Below, one piece after another: positions 35,310 to 44,993 of a stretch of 64,000 nucleotides of DNA. The position numbers and the translations under genes are program-made. Source of the stretch: an uncultured Muribaculaceae bacterium (GTDB lineage: Bacteria > Bacteroidota > Bacteroidia > Bacteroidales > Muribaculaceae). Each line of letters begins with the position of its first letter. Within the stretch, counting starts at the first letter, position 1. The DNA lies in assembly GCA_947625935.1 (NCBI GenBank), contig CANQQE010000012.1, forward strand, positions 1 through 64,000, read 5' to 3'. The notes under the pieces are model-generated. The model searched no databases and was not told the origin of the DNA. It worked only from the letters and a program-made list of their open reading frames with translations.

Positions 35310-35322
35310 TGATATATGCGAT

Positions 35323-35886
35323 TTATTTCACGCGCTCAACATATGAACCGTCGCGTGTATCCACCTTAACCTTGTCGCCAATGTTGCAGAACAGTGGAAC
35401 GCGGATTTCAGCCCCAGTTTCGAGTGTGGCCGGTTTCAGAGTGTTGGTTGCTGTATCTCCTTTGATTCCGGGCTCGGTATAGGTTATTTCGAGGACGACA
35501 CTTGTGGGCATTTCGCAAGTGAGGATGGTGTCGGATGCGGCGTGTACCATAGCTTCGCAGATGTCTCCCTCCTTGAGGAATTGAACTCCGTCGATGCTTT
35601 CGCCGGGAAGAGCGACTTGCTCAAATGTCTCGGTGTGCATGAAGTTATAGCCCATATCGTCTTTATACAGATACTGATAGGGACGACGTTCGATGCGGAC
35701 TTCTTCGACTTTCACACCTGAATTCCAGGTCTTGTCGATTACGCGGCCGGTCTTGACGTTTTTCAGCTTTGTGCGAACGAAAGCCGGGCCTTTACCGGGT
35801 TTCACATGGAGAAATTCAACGATGAAAAAATAGTTGCCGTCGATGTCGAGGCACATACCGTTTTTAAAATCAGCTGTTGTTGCCAT
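35323..35886 (-). CDS. efp: Elongation factor P
   Basis: EF-P relieves ribosome stalling at polyproline stretches. The 187-residue length and three beta-barrel domains are standard. The tip of domain I reads [12 protein letters not shown] with Lys32, the position that carries beta-lysine in E. coli (Lys34), so the protein belongs to the lysine-tip class. Whether it is modified here cannot be told; no EpmA or EpmB gene lies in the window. Expression is from the minus-strand half of the palindromic promoter at 35954-35987. Confidence 0.97.
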   Translation of the reverse strand: MATTADFKNGMCLDIDGNYFFIVEFLHVKPGKGPAFVRTKLKNVKTGRVIDKTWNSGVKVEEVRIERRPYQYLYKDDMGYNFMHTETFEQVALPGESIDGVQFLKEGDICEAMVHAASDTILTCEMPTSVVLEITYTEPGIKGDTATNTLKPATLETGAEIRVPLFCNIGDKVKVDTRDGSYVERVK

Positions 35887-35953
35887 AAAATATTTAAAAG
35901 TAATGATTGGCTTGTTGGTTTCAGTGTCAGTGACACTTGTTGATAATTTGCGA

Positions 35954-35987
35954 GTGCAAAGATAACAAAAAATCGTTATCTTTGCAC
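35954..35987. promoter_or_regulatory. Divergent promoter with mirrored -7 boxes (efp / PPDK_N fusion gene)
   Basis: GTGCAAAGATAAC (35954-35966) and GTTATCTTTGCAC (35975-35987) are perfect 13-bp inverted arms around AAAAAATC. Each arm contains TATCTTTG (plus 35977-35984; minus 35964-35957), so both divergent genes have identical -7 elements placed back to back. Confidence 0.7.
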
Positions 35988-36025
35988 ATCGAAGCGATAA
36001 TTGGGCTTCAAAACTTACACCGCAG

Positions 36026-38998
36026 ATGAATGAGGAAACACTAAGCCAGTTATATTTAAAGGATACTGCGTTTCAGAACTTAATGCAGAGACGCATTTTC
36101 AATGTGTTGCTGATTGCTTCGCCCTACGAGGCTTTTATGATGGAAGAAGACGGTAGAGTTGAGGAACAGCTCTACTTTGAGTATGTGGCTCTTAATTTAA
36201 GTTCTCCTCCACGCGTTACTCGGGTGACCAACACCAACGATGCGCTCGCTGCTTTGCGCCACAAGCATTTCGACCTCATAATAGCTATGCCCGGGGTCGA
36301 TGTGACCGATACGTTTAGTGGCGCCAAACTGATAAAAAAAGAATATCCCTCAATCCCGATTATCGTGCTGACACCATTTTCAAAGGAGGTCTCGCGCCGG
36401 TTGGCCCATGAAGATTTCGGGGGTATAGATTATGTGTTCAGTTGGCTTGGAAACGTTGATTTGCTTCTTGCGATAATTAAATTGCTTGAAGATAAGATGA
36501 ACGCCGACAACGATATTCTTGAGGTCGGTGTGCAGATGATTCTCCTTGTGGAAGACTCAGTTCGGTTCTATTCCTCGGTGTTGCCGCATTTGTACAAATT
36601 CTTGCTGAAGCAATCGATGGAGTTTTCGACCGAAGCCCTTAATGAACATGAGCAGATGCTCAGGATGCGTGGCAGACCAAAAGTTATGCTTGCCCGCGAT
36701 TATGAGGAAGCCGTGGCTCTTTATGAAAAATATGGCGACAAGATGCTCGGGGTGATAAGCGATGTCTCATTCAAACGCAATGGATCGAAAGACAGTGAGG
36801 CCGGTTTGAAATTGGCCACTTATTTGCGTGAAAAGGATCCCTATTTGCCGATTATAATAGAGTCATCCGAGATTGAAAACGCTTCAAAAGTGTCTGCGTT
36901 TAATGGGGTGTTTATCGATAAAAACTCCAAAAAGCTACCAGTTGACCTTGGTAAGGCGATTATGGCCAACTTCGGTTTCGGTGATTTTATTATGCGCGAC
37001 CCTGTTACCGGCCGGGAGATAAAGCATATATCTTCCTTGAAGGATATGCAGAAAAGTATTTTCGACTTTCCTGCCGGTTCATTGCTTTATCATGCGTCGC
37101 GCAATGAAATCTCGCGTTGGCTCTATTCTCGCGCTATGTTCCCCATAGCTGATATAATTAAATTACATAGATTCCACTCCATTGATGAGGCTCCGGCGGT
37201 CAAACAGTTATTTTTTGATTTGATTGTCAAATACCGTAAAATGAAAAATCGCGGTGTGGTAGCCGTGTTTCAGAAAGATCGGTTTGATTACTATTCCAAT
37301 TTCGCCAGAATAGGGCAGGGGTCTCTTGGCGGTAAAGGCCGCGGTCTCGCTTTTATTGATTCAATCATCAAGAAAACCCCGGTTTGCGACAACTTGGATG
37401 GCGTGACTATCTCGATACCGCGCACGGTGGTTCTTTGCACCGACATTTTCGATGAGTTTATGTCGTCAAATGATCTTTATCCCGTAGCGTTAAGCGATTT
37501 GCCCGATGAGAAGATTCTCAATTATTTTCTGCAGGCACGGCTTCCCGAACGGTTGATTGAGGATTTCTTCGCACTTTTTGATGTGATTGACAAACCACTT
37601 GCTATCCGCAGTTCTTCTTTGCTTGAGGACTCCCATTATCAGCCGTTCGCCGGCATATATTCTACTTATATGATACCGCTTGTCGATGATAAGTATGAAA
37701 TGCTGAGGATGCTCTCCGATGCCATAAAAGGAGTGTATGCGTCAGTGTTTTATGCCGATAGCAAGGCGTATATGACGGCGACTTCTAATGTAATCGATCA
37801 GGAGAAAATGGCGGTTATAATTCAGGAAGTGGTGGGAGAGGAACACAACGGTTATTATTTCCCTTCATTTTCAGGAGTCGGCCGTTCTCTGAACTACTAT
37901 CCCATTAACGACGAGACACCCGAAGATGGAGTCGCCGAGATTGCGGTCGGGCTTGGGAAATACATTGTGGACGGAGGTTTGAGTTTGCGATTCTCTCCGC
38001 GACATCCCGACAAGATATTGCAGACTTCTGAACTTGATCTGGCATTGCGCGACACACAGACACGTTTCTATGCACTCGAGATAAACAATGCCCCTGTTGA
38101 TTTCAGGGTCGATGACGGCTTTAATATCGCCAAAAAGAAGATTCAGGATTTTGCTAATACAGGTGCGCTCCGCTATATGGTTTCAACCTACGACCATCTT
38201 GATCAGGTCATCAGAGACTGCGAGGAAGGCACGGGTCGGCGCGTGGTTACTTTCGCAAATATGTTGAAACATAACGTTTTCCCGCTTGCGAAAGCTATTG
38301 ATTTCATGCTTGTGAAAGGTCAGGAAGAAATGCAGCGGCCTGTTGAGATTGAATTTGCCGGTGTGATTGATGAAGATGGGAAAATGAAAGGTCGTATCTA
38401 TTGGCTCCAGATAAGACCGATTATTGACCGGAAAGAGCTTGTCAATGACTCTATTCTGTCGCTTCCCGACGAAGGCCTGTTGCTTAAAAGCAATACGGCG
38501 TTGGGGCATGGCAACATAGATAACGTCGACACGGTGGTTTATGTGCGTCCCGAACATTTTTCATCTTCAAATAATTCGCTCATAGCGCGTGAAATTGAGA
38601 AAATTAATCGTAACTTTACGGCTCAAGGGGAAAGTTATATCCTGATAGGCCCGGGACGGTGGGGCTCAAGCGACACTGCGCTCGGCATACCTGTCAAGTG
38701 GCCCAATATATCAGCGGCTAAACTCATAGTGGAGTCGTCGTTGAGCAACTATCGTATCGAGCCAAGCCAGGGTACACACTTTTTCCAGAACCTCACATCG
38801 TTTGGCGTAGGGTATTTCACTATCAATCCTTCATCCAACGATGGTTTGTTTGACATTGACTATCTGAACTCTCAACCTGCGGTATATGAAACCGACTTTG
38901 TCCGAATTGTTAAATTTAATCATCCATTGGAAATCGGTATTAACGGACGTAAAGGTGTCGGCGTAGTTGTTAAACCGTCTGACGGCAGAGGTCAGTGA
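36026..38998 (+). CDS. Receiver-domain / PEP-synthase N-domain (PPDK_N) fusion protein
   Basis: The 990-residue cytoplasmic protein joins three parts. Residues about 25-155 look like a receiver domain that has lost its phospho-acceptor (Ile aligns with the Asp before AMPG). Residues about 170-320 look like a complete receiver: acidic pair Glu176-Asp177, phospho-acceptor Asp246 (VISDVSF), Ser280 and Lys299. From about 430 to 800 is a PPDK/PEP-synthase nucleotide-binding domain with [26 protein letters not shown] and the closing LQIRPI. A C-terminal domain (about 800-990, with [11 protein letters not shown] and [16 protein letters not shown]) is unknown to me. The phosphohistidine and PEP-binding domains are absent, so it cannot be a full PEP synthase. 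It heads a rightward gene run. Confidence 0.85.
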   Translation: MNEETLSQLYLKDTAFQNLMQRRIFNVLLIASPYEAFMMEEDGRVEEQLYFEYVALNLSSPPRVTRVTNTNDALAALRHKHFDLIIAMPGVDVTDTFSGAKLIKKEYPSIPIIVLTPFSKEVSRRLAHEDFGGIDYVFSWLGNVDLLLAIIKLLEDKMNADNDILEVGVQMILLVEDSVRFYSSVLPHLYKFLLKQSMEFSTEALNEHEQMLRMRGRPKVMLARDYEEAVALYEKYGDKMLGVISDVSFKRNGSKDSEAGLKLATYLREKDPYLPIIIESSEIENASKVSAFNGVFIDKNSKKLPVDLGKAIMANFGFGDFIMRDPVTGREIKHISSLKDMQKSIFDFPAGSLLYHASRNEISRWLYSRAMFPIADIIKLHRFHSIDEAPAVKQLFFDLIVKYRKMKNRGVVAVFQKDRFDYYSNFARIGQGSLGGKGRGLAFIDSIIKKTPVCDNLDGVTISIPRTVVLCTDIFDEFMSSNDLYPVALSDLPDEKILNYFLQARLPERLIEDFFALFDVIDKPLAIRSSSLLEDSHYQPFAGIYSTYMIPLVDDKYEMLRMLSDAIKGVYASVFYADSKAYMTATSNVIDQEKMAVIIQEVVGEEHNGYYFPSFSGVGRSLNYYPINDETPEDGVAEIAVGLGKYIVDGGLSLRFSPRHPDKILQTSELDLALRDTQTRFYALEINNAPVDFRVDDGFNIAKKKIQDFANTGALRYMVSTYDHLDQVIRDCEEGTGRRVVTFANMLKHNVFPLAKAIDFMLVKGQEEMQRPVEIEFAGVIDEDGKMKGRIYWLQIRPIIDRKELVNDSILSLPDEGLLLKSNTALGHGNIDNVDTVVYVRPEHFSSSNNSLIAREIEKINRNFTAQGESYILIGPGRWGSSDTALGIPVKWPNISAAKLIVESSLSNYRIEPSQGTHFFQNLTSFGVGYFTINPSSNDGLFDIDYLNSQPAVYETDFVRIVKFNHPLEIGINGRKGVGVVVKPSDGRGQ

Positions 38999-39052
38999 CG
39001 TCGATGTCATCGGTTGAATTTTGAATATACCTGAAATAAGACACAGTGAACC

Positions 39053-40483
39053 ATGGCACTATTTAATAACATAAAACGAGCGTTAGGATTTGGCTCGGCA
39101 ATAGATGACGAGGATGAATTTGACGGCATCGACGCCACAGTGCATCCCTTGTCACAACACAAAGAGCTCCCTCAGCCGCAAGTGGTTTGTGAGAAGTCTG
39201 CTCCTGGCGATAACGCCGTTTCTGAGGCAGATGAGCCGGTCGATTCCTCTACGATTCATCATATGATTTTTGATGGCGTTGTAAAGATATTCAATGATTC
39301 TTTACCTGGGTTTATTAAGGATTCAGTTGACCCTGAAGCTCAACGTCGCTATCTGTATAATGCCCTCGACGACTCAATCAAAAATTATCTGAAACACACT
39401 GATGATGAGGCGCGCCGCCGCAATCGTTCTTCATGGGAACGTGAACGTATGCGTCTTGAAGCCGACAACAAATCATTGTCAGATAAAATTAAATCGCTCG
39501 AAGAAAAGGGTGAGGATGGTCGCAAGCGGCAGCTCAGTGCCGAGCGGCAGAAAAGAGCGTTGGCCGAGCGAATCCATGATTTAGAAAGCCGCATTGCCAC
39601 GCTTGAAGCTGAAAAGGAGCAATATGAACTCGAAAACAAAAGTCTTTTGAATAAACTGCGTCTTACGGCTTTGCAGGCCGACGAAGTTGACGGTACGTCT
39701 CAGCAAGTGATTGATGACGAGCTGAAACAGCGTTTCGACGATATTTCTCAAAAATATGCCGAGGCAACCGATGACATTGAGCAGTTGAAGGCCAAGGCCG
39801 CTATTGCCGATAAGATGATTAATGACCTAAACGCCAAAACCTCAGAAGCGATACAGCAACGTGAATTAGCCGAAAAAGCATTGGCCGATATGACCGAAGC
39901 CAGAGATGTGGCTGCCACACAAGCCGCGCAACTTCAGGAAAAGTTAGCGATTTCAAGCAAGGAATTGTCAACTACACTTGAAGAAGTTGAGGAAGCACGG
40001 GAAGCTATGATGGCCATTGATGAAATTCAGGAACAATTGTCGCGCTTTGAGGAGATTAAAGAGGCAAAAGATAAGCGCATAAGCGAACTCGGCACTGAGA
40101 ACAACCGGTTGTCGATGATTGTGGAATCCTTGAAAGCCGAGGCCGCTTCGCTGAAAAAAACAATCGAAAGCAATCTGTATTCACAAGCGGAGTCTGAGAA
40201 TGCTTTGAGGCGCGAAATCGAGGAATTGCGTCAAGCTGCGTCACGTCCGGGTGTCCCGGTGCTGGAGGATTTGCCCCCGGAACCTGTTAAGCCTACTGTG
40301 CGCAAAAAGCGCAAACCCAAAATATCCGCTATAGACGAATCTATTGATGATACCGATTGGTTGGTTGCCGCTCCTCCCAAAGCAAGTAAATCCATGGTCA
40401 ATGAACCTGCACAGGCTTTTGGATACCAGCCCCCTGTCAAAAAGCAACAGCCCGAAAACGACGCTCAAATGTCGTTGTGGTGA
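39053..40483 (+). CDS. Coiled-coil protein with clamp-binding-like C-terminus
   Basis: The 476-residue cytoplasmic protein is not a family I can name. A short N-terminal region (MALFNNIKRALGFG) and an acidic stretch are followed by a folded segment (about 65-115). A long, nearly continuous coiled coil runs from about 118 to 395 and is rich in Glu, Lys, Ala and Leu. After a Pro- and Lys-rich linker comes a conserved-looking IDDTDWLV motif, and the extreme C-terminus is QMSLW. The last resembles the QL(S/D)LF pentapeptide that docks proteins on the DNA polymerase sliding clamp. It lies 54 bases after the PPDK_N fusion gene and 45 before the S9 peptidase, probably in one transcript. Confidence 0.7.
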   Translation: MALFNNIKRALGFGSAIDDEDEFDGIDATVHPLSQHKELPQPQVVCEKSAPGDNAVSEADEPVDSSTIHHMIFDGVVKIFNDSLPGFIKDSVDPEAQRRYLYNALDDSIKNYLKHTDDEARRRNRSSWERERMRLEADNKSLSDKIKSLEEKGEDGRKRQLSAERQKRALAERIHDLESRIATLEAEKEQYELENKSLLNKLRLTALQADEVDGTSQQVIDDELKQRFDDISQKYAEATDDIEQLKAKAAIADKMINDLNAKTSEAIQQRELAEKALADMTEARDVAATQAAQLQEKLAISSKELSTTLEEVEEAREAMMAIDEIQEQLSRFEEIKEAKDKRISELGTENNRLSMIVESLKAEAASLKKTIESNLYSQAESENALRREIEELRQAASRPGVPVLEDLPPEPVKPTVRKKRKPKISAIDESIDDTDWLVAAPPKASKSMVNEPAQAFGYQPPVKKQQPENDAQMSLW

Positions 40484-40528
40484 TTTATAACGATTAATCA
40501 TACTCATTATCCTTATTATAAAGATATT

Positions 40529-42727
40529 ATGCTCTATACGACTAAATATCCTTTCCTCTTGTCGACAATGATAGTCGCTTGCTTCGGGCAGTTGAATGCC
40601 AAAAGCGATATGGTTTCGGCTGTCGAGCCGTATGTATTTCCGGCAAATAAACCTAAATCGGCGGCTGAAATGATTTATATGCCTGACGGATTGAGCTACC
40701 TCTCGCTCTCTCCCGATGGAAAAAATGTGTCAAGATATAACATGGAAAAAGGTGAATTAATTGAAACAATCCTCGATGTTACAAAGACACGGACAAGCAA
40801 AATCGATAAAATTGAAGGCTTTTCGTTGAGCGATAATGGAGAGAAGCTATTGGTCTATACCGATAGTAAACCGATTTACCGCAACTCCTTTAAGGCGCGG
40901 TATTATCTGTTTGAAATAAAAAGGAATATTCTGAAACCGTTATCTGAAAAGTTTGATTACCAACAAGTCCCGTCATTTTCTCCCGATGGCAGAATGGTAG
41001 CTTTTGCGGCTGAAAATAATCTGTATATCAAGAAACTCGATTATGATAATGAGGTCGCCGTGACTACCGATGGCAAACTCAATTCAATAATTAACGGTGT
41101 ACCCGATTGGACTTATCAGGAGGAGTTCGCTACATTGTCATCAATGAGTTGGGCCCCTGACAATTCAGCTCTGTGTTATATTAAGTATGACGAGACTGCC
41201 GTCCCGGTCTATGGCTTCCCCGTTTATGAAGGGGCTTGCGAGGCAAAAACCGCCTATGCCTTATATCCCGGTAACTTTAGCTATAAATATCCAGTGGCCG
41301 GACAGCCTAATTCGTCTGTTTCCGTCTATTGCTACAATATCGATAACCGCACTACGAAAAAAGTTGCGGTTCCTACCGCCAACATGGAGTATATTCCACG
41401 GATTGCATATGCCTATTCGCCTGAGCGGCTTATGGTGGTGACACTCAATCGTGCCCAAAACAAAATGGAGATTTACGCTGCTAACCCTAAATCGACTGTG
41501 GCGCATCCGATTCTCACCGAGACATCCGACAGTTGGATTTCTCCTTCGTCATATGAACAGATTTCATGGCAGCCCGAGGGGTTTGTCATGCAGTCCCCGC
41601 GAAGCGGGTATAACCACCTGTATCTTTACGCCTATAACGGCACTCAACAGCGTCAATTGACTTCGGGGCAATGGAACGTAACTGCCTATTATGGAAAAGA
41701 TCAGTCCGGGAATCATTATTATCAATCGACATCCTCCGGGCCGCTCAACCGTGTTGTTTCAAAGGTCGATGCAAAGGGCAAAGTGAGCAATTTGTCATCT
41801 GATGATGGGACAGCTTCGGCTTCCTTTTCGCCCGGAATGTTGTTCTACACGCTTTCATCAAGCGATGCCGCCACACCTCCATCGCAAATGCTATTCAGTC
41901 TGAAAGGCAAGTCGCTTAGGGTCTTGGAAAACAATGACTCGTTGCGCGAGGTTGCCCGGACGCTTCCCGTGAAAGAGTTTTTCACGGTTCTAAGTGATGG
42001 CGTTGAGCTTAACGGTTATATTATTAAACCGGTCGGTTTCGATTCGAGCCGCAAATATCCCGTGATAATGTGGCAATATAGCGGTCCCGGCTCGCAACAA
42101 GTGCTTAACCGATGGCAGCTTGATTGGGATATTGCGGCTGCGATGAACGGTTTCGCTGTCGTTTGCGTGGATGGCAGAGGCACTGGAGGACGTGATCGGG
42201 CATTTGAAACATCAGTATATAGAAGACTTGGAAAACTGGAAACAATCGATCAGATTAATGCCGCTCGTTATGTGGCGTCACTTCCTTGGGTTGATGCCGA
42301 TGGTATAGGTATAGCCGGATGGAGTTACGGTGGTTATGAATCATTGATGTGCGCTTCTGCCGCAGGTGAAAATCCCTTTGCTGCCGCCGTCGCAATTGCG
42401 CCTGTTACCGATTGGCGGTACTACGACACTGTATACTCCGAACGCTATATGTTGACACCGCGCGAAAACGAGACCGGGTATGACGAGTCTGCCCCTGTAA
42501 ACCGCATATCAAACGTCAATTGTCCACTGCTGATTATGTCCGGGACGGCTGATGACAATGTCCATCTTTCAAACACAATGGAGTTTGTGGCGCGGCTTGT
42601 ATCGTCAAAGAAATTATGTGACATGATGTTGTTCCCCAATATGGATCATTCCATCAACCGGTGTGGCGCGCGTGGAGTCGTATATGGGAAAATGTTGGAT
42701 TTCTTCAATAAAAATCTAAAAAAATGA
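40529..42727 (+). CDS. Dipeptidyl peptidase IV-type S9 peptidase
   Basis: The 732-residue exported serine peptidase removes N-terminal dipeptides (typically Xaa-Pro) in the periplasm. It has a signal peptide (about 1-24, ending LNAK) and an N-terminal beta-propeller (about 60-480) with the Glu motif DWTYQEEF that binds the substrate amino group. The C-terminal alpha/beta-hydrolase has nucleophile motif GWSYGG near residue 600, Asp in GTADDNVH and His in NMDHSI. All catalytic elements are intact. Its last four bases overlap the next gene's start (ATGA), so the two are coupled. Confidence 0.95.
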   Translation: MLYTTKYPFLLSTMIVACFGQLNAKSDMVSAVEPYVFPANKPKSAAEMIYMPDGLSYLSLSPDGKNVSRYNMEKGELIETILDVTKTRTSKIDKIEGFSLSDNGEKLLVYTDSKPIYRNSFKARYYLFEIKRNILKPLSEKFDYQQVPSFSPDGRMVAFAAENNLYIKKLDYDNEVAVTTDGKLNSIINGVPDWTYQEEFATLSSMSWAPDNSALCYIKYDETAVPVYGFPVYEGACEAKTAYALYPGNFSYKYPVAGQPNSSVSVYCYNIDNRTTKKVAVPTANMEYIPRIAYAYSPERLMVVTLNRAQNKMEIYAANPKSTVAHPILTETSDSWISPSSYEQISWQPEGFVMQSPRSGYNHLYLYAYNGTQQRQLTSGQWNVTAYYGKDQSGNHYYQSTSSGPLNRVVSKVDAKGKVSNLSSDDGTASASFSPGMLFYTLSSSDAATPPSQMLFSLKGKSLRVLENNDSLREVARTLPVKEFFTVLSDGVELNGYIIKPVGFDSSRKYPVIMWQYSGPGSQQVLNRWQLDWDIAAAMNGFAVVCVDGRGTGGRDRAFETSVYRRLGKLETIDQINAARYVASLPWVDADGIGIAGWSYGGYESLMCASAAGENPFAAAVAIAPVTDWRYYDTVYSERYMLTPRENETGYDESAPVNRISNVNCPLLIMSGTADDNVHLSNTMEFVARLVSSKKLCDMMLFPNMDHSINRCGARGVVYGKMLDFFNKNLKK

Positions 42728-44061
42728 GCACCGACGAAGTACGTTACGGCATCAATCATGCGATTCGCGGTCTTTGGCGCAATTGGGCGTTGTCATTAGG
42801 CATGATTATTCTTGTCAATATGTTTTCGTTATGGGTAACCAAACGTTGGATTCCTCTGGTGACATTCAGTAGTGCCCTCGTTTTGTACTCCACTATTAGG
42901 CTTGCCCATGAATCTCGGTTGCCGTTGTGTAATCGCATTGTGTACCTGTCGATGCTAACTTTGTTTTGGTCTGGTGTCGTCATGGTGGTTATTAATCTGC
43001 TTGTTTCAAAATCATTGATTATCCCATCCTTCACTTTCACGCCGTTTAATCCGCGTATTCCATATATAAATATTCTTGTGCTTGGCCCGGTTGCCACCAT
43101 TGTCACCGGCTGGAGCCTGTTCAGGGGTAGGGAACAAAACTTTTGTAAAAACTGTCGGATACTTTATGGCGAGGCTGCTGAAAGGGGCTTCTTGGGGAAT
43201 ATATTCAAACAAGAGGGTGAATACCTCGTGTGGATGTTTTTCGGTATATCATTCTTGATTACGGTATGTGAGTACGTTTATTATTTCGTCTTCTACATTA
43301 ACGTGAATCTCAATTCACCCGACAAGTTCTTCTTTGTCTGGATTCCGACAATAATATATGGCGGTTCGCTGATATTTCTTGGTATGAGATATGCCGGATT
43401 ATGGGCATATTATTCAAAAGGTATTCAAGGCAGTTCTATCCTTCAGGGACGCATGACCGTGATTCGGTATCTTATCATGTGCGGCGACGACATTTATCTT
43501 AATTTCCCTGAGCCAAACCGCGACTCGATATGCTTCGAAGATGAGCGTGTCGACACCCCTGCCCATGTTTCATTGCCCTATAAGGAAAATGTTAGCGATT
43601 ACGACGCTGAAATTTGTTTTAAGGGGCTGACAGGCATAAGTCCTGCGATGATGCGCTATCTCTATGTCAGTGACTGTTTCAACACCGGCGGAAAAATCTT
43701 TCATTTCGGATGTGTGCTTGATTCCGTCGATGATATGGCCGGCTCGCGTTGTTTGGGCGAGTGGATTTCTCTCGGCACGTTGCAGCGGTTGACCAGCGAA
43801 GGCAGAGTATCGCCGCTGCTATGCTCTGAGATAGACCGCATCTATCAGATCACAATGGCTTGGAAATCATATGATCGCCAAGGCTACAGGCTCTATGACA
43901 TAAAAAATTATAAACCCACATTCCGCTTGCGGGACTTCCGCAATTGGGATGTGGATTACAACGACTCAAATTGGCTGTTTGTTGCCATAAACAACGAAGA
44001 CAAGCCATTCTTTAGAGTCAAGCGGCTTTGGCGTAAATTTATTAACGGAATGGGAGACTGA
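42724..44061 (+). CDS. Unknown multi-pass membrane protein with cytoplasmic C-terminal domain
   Basis: I do not recognise the family of this 445-residue protein. Hydrophobic segments fall at about 20-37, 43-60, 72-93, 108-128, 165-190 and 200-222, giving six predicted helices. Between the fourth and fifth is an FCKNCR motif (CxxC) that could bind metal or form a disulfide. The C-terminal half (about 225-445) is soluble, with aromatic-rich segments such as FRLRDFRNWDVDYNDSNWLF. There is no signal peptide. It overlaps the S9 peptidase gene by 4 nt and the miaA start by one base, so its expression is tied to both. A role in envelope function is only guessed from its membrane location. Confidence 0.7.
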   Translation: MSTDEVRYGINHAIRGLWRNWALSLGMIILVNMFSLWVTKRWIPLVTFSSALVLYSTIRLAHESRLPLCNRIVYLSMLTLFWSGVVMVVINLLVSKSLIIPSFTFTPFNPRIPYINILVLGPVATIVTGWSLFRGREQNFCKNCRILYGEAAERGFLGNIFKQEGEYLVWMFFGISFLITVCEYVYYFVFYINVNLNSPDKFFFVWIPTIIYGGSLIFLGMRYAGLWAYYSKGIQGSSILQGRMTVIRYLIMCGDDIYLNFPEPNRDSICFEDERVDTPAHVSLPYKENVSDYDAEICFKGLTGISPAMMRYLYVSDCFNTGGKIFHFGCVLDSVDDMAGSRCLGEWISLGTLQRLTSEGRVSPLLCSEIDRIYQITMAWKSYDRQGYRLYDIKNYKPTFRLRDFRNWDVDYNDSNWLFVAINNEDKPFFRVKRLWRKFINGMGD

Positions 44062-44993
44062 TGAACGCCTCTGTCAATTGTTCGCTGCTTGCCGTTACAG
44101 GCCCCACGGCATCCGGGAAGACTAGGCGCGCTGTCGAGCTGTCGCGCGCGTTTGACGGTGAGATTATCAGTGCCGATTCGCGTCAGGTTTATTGTGGAAT
44201 GGATTTGGGTACCGGCAAAGACCTCGAAGAATATGACGGTGTCCCATATCATCTTATTGATATAGTCCCCGCCGGTACAAAATACAATCTCTACCGATTC
44301 CTTCATGACTACGCCGAGGCGCGCGCCGGCATTGTGGCTCGCGGTAAGTTACCGGTGATTTGTGGCGGCACGGGAATGTATCTTGAAGCAGCGCTCAACG
44401 GCCTTCGGCTTCCCCAAGTCCCTGAAAATGTGGAATTGCGCGAATCTCTTGAAGGGAAATCTCTTGAGGAACTGACGTCTATTCTATCGTCGATGAAAAC
44501 CTTGCACAACGACACTGATGTCGATACCTGCAAACGTGCTATAAGAGCCATTGAGATTCAAAAATACTATGAGGACAATCCGGAGCTGGCGGCTGCGGTG
44601 ACCCCGACTCCCGAAACCGACGCCGTGATAATCGGCATTGACATCGACCGTGAAACCCGGCGCGGGCGCATAAGCGTGCGTTTGCGTCAGCGATTTTCCC
44701 GCGGGATGATTCAAGAAGTGGAATCGCTTCTCGCTTCTGGCATCCCGGCTGATGATTTGATATATTATGGGCTGGAATATAAATTCCTGACGCTTTTCAT
44801 AATAGGCCGATTAAGCAGAGAAGAAATGGAACGCAAACTTGAAATAGCCATTCATCAGTTCGCAAAACGTCAGATGACATGGTTTAGAGGCATGGAACAC
44901 CGTGGTTTTAAAATAAACTGGTTGCCGTGGGATATGCCCTCTGACGAGTTTGTCGAGAACGTCAGGTCAATAATCAATCAATCCCGATCATGA
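44061..44993 (+). CDS. miaA: tRNA dimethylallyltransferase
   Basis: MiaA adds an isopentenyl group to A37 of tRNAs reading codons that start with U. The 310-residue protein has the P-loop GPTASGKTRRA, the DSRQVYCGMDLGTGK substrate motif, CGGTGMYL, and the C-terminal QFAKRQMTWFRG motif. Length is typical. Many Bacteroidetes carry two miaA paralogues, so a second copy may exist. It starts on the last base of the preceding stop and overlaps the following gene by 4 nt. Confidence 0.95.
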   Translation: MNASVNCSLLAVTGPTASGKTRRAVELSRAFDGEIISADSRQVYCGMDLGTGKDLEEYDGVPYHLIDIVPAGTKYNLYRFLHDYAEARAGIVARGKLPVICGGTGMYLEAALNGLRLPQVPENVELRESLEGKSLEELTSILSSMKTLHNDTDVDTCKRAIRAIEIQKYYEDNPELAAAVTPTPETDAVIIGIDIDRETRRGRISVRLRQRFSRGMIQEVESLLASGIPADDLIYYGLEYKFLTLFIIGRLSREEMERKLEIAIHQFAKRQMTWFRGMEHRGFKINWLPWDMPSDEFVENVRSIINQSRS

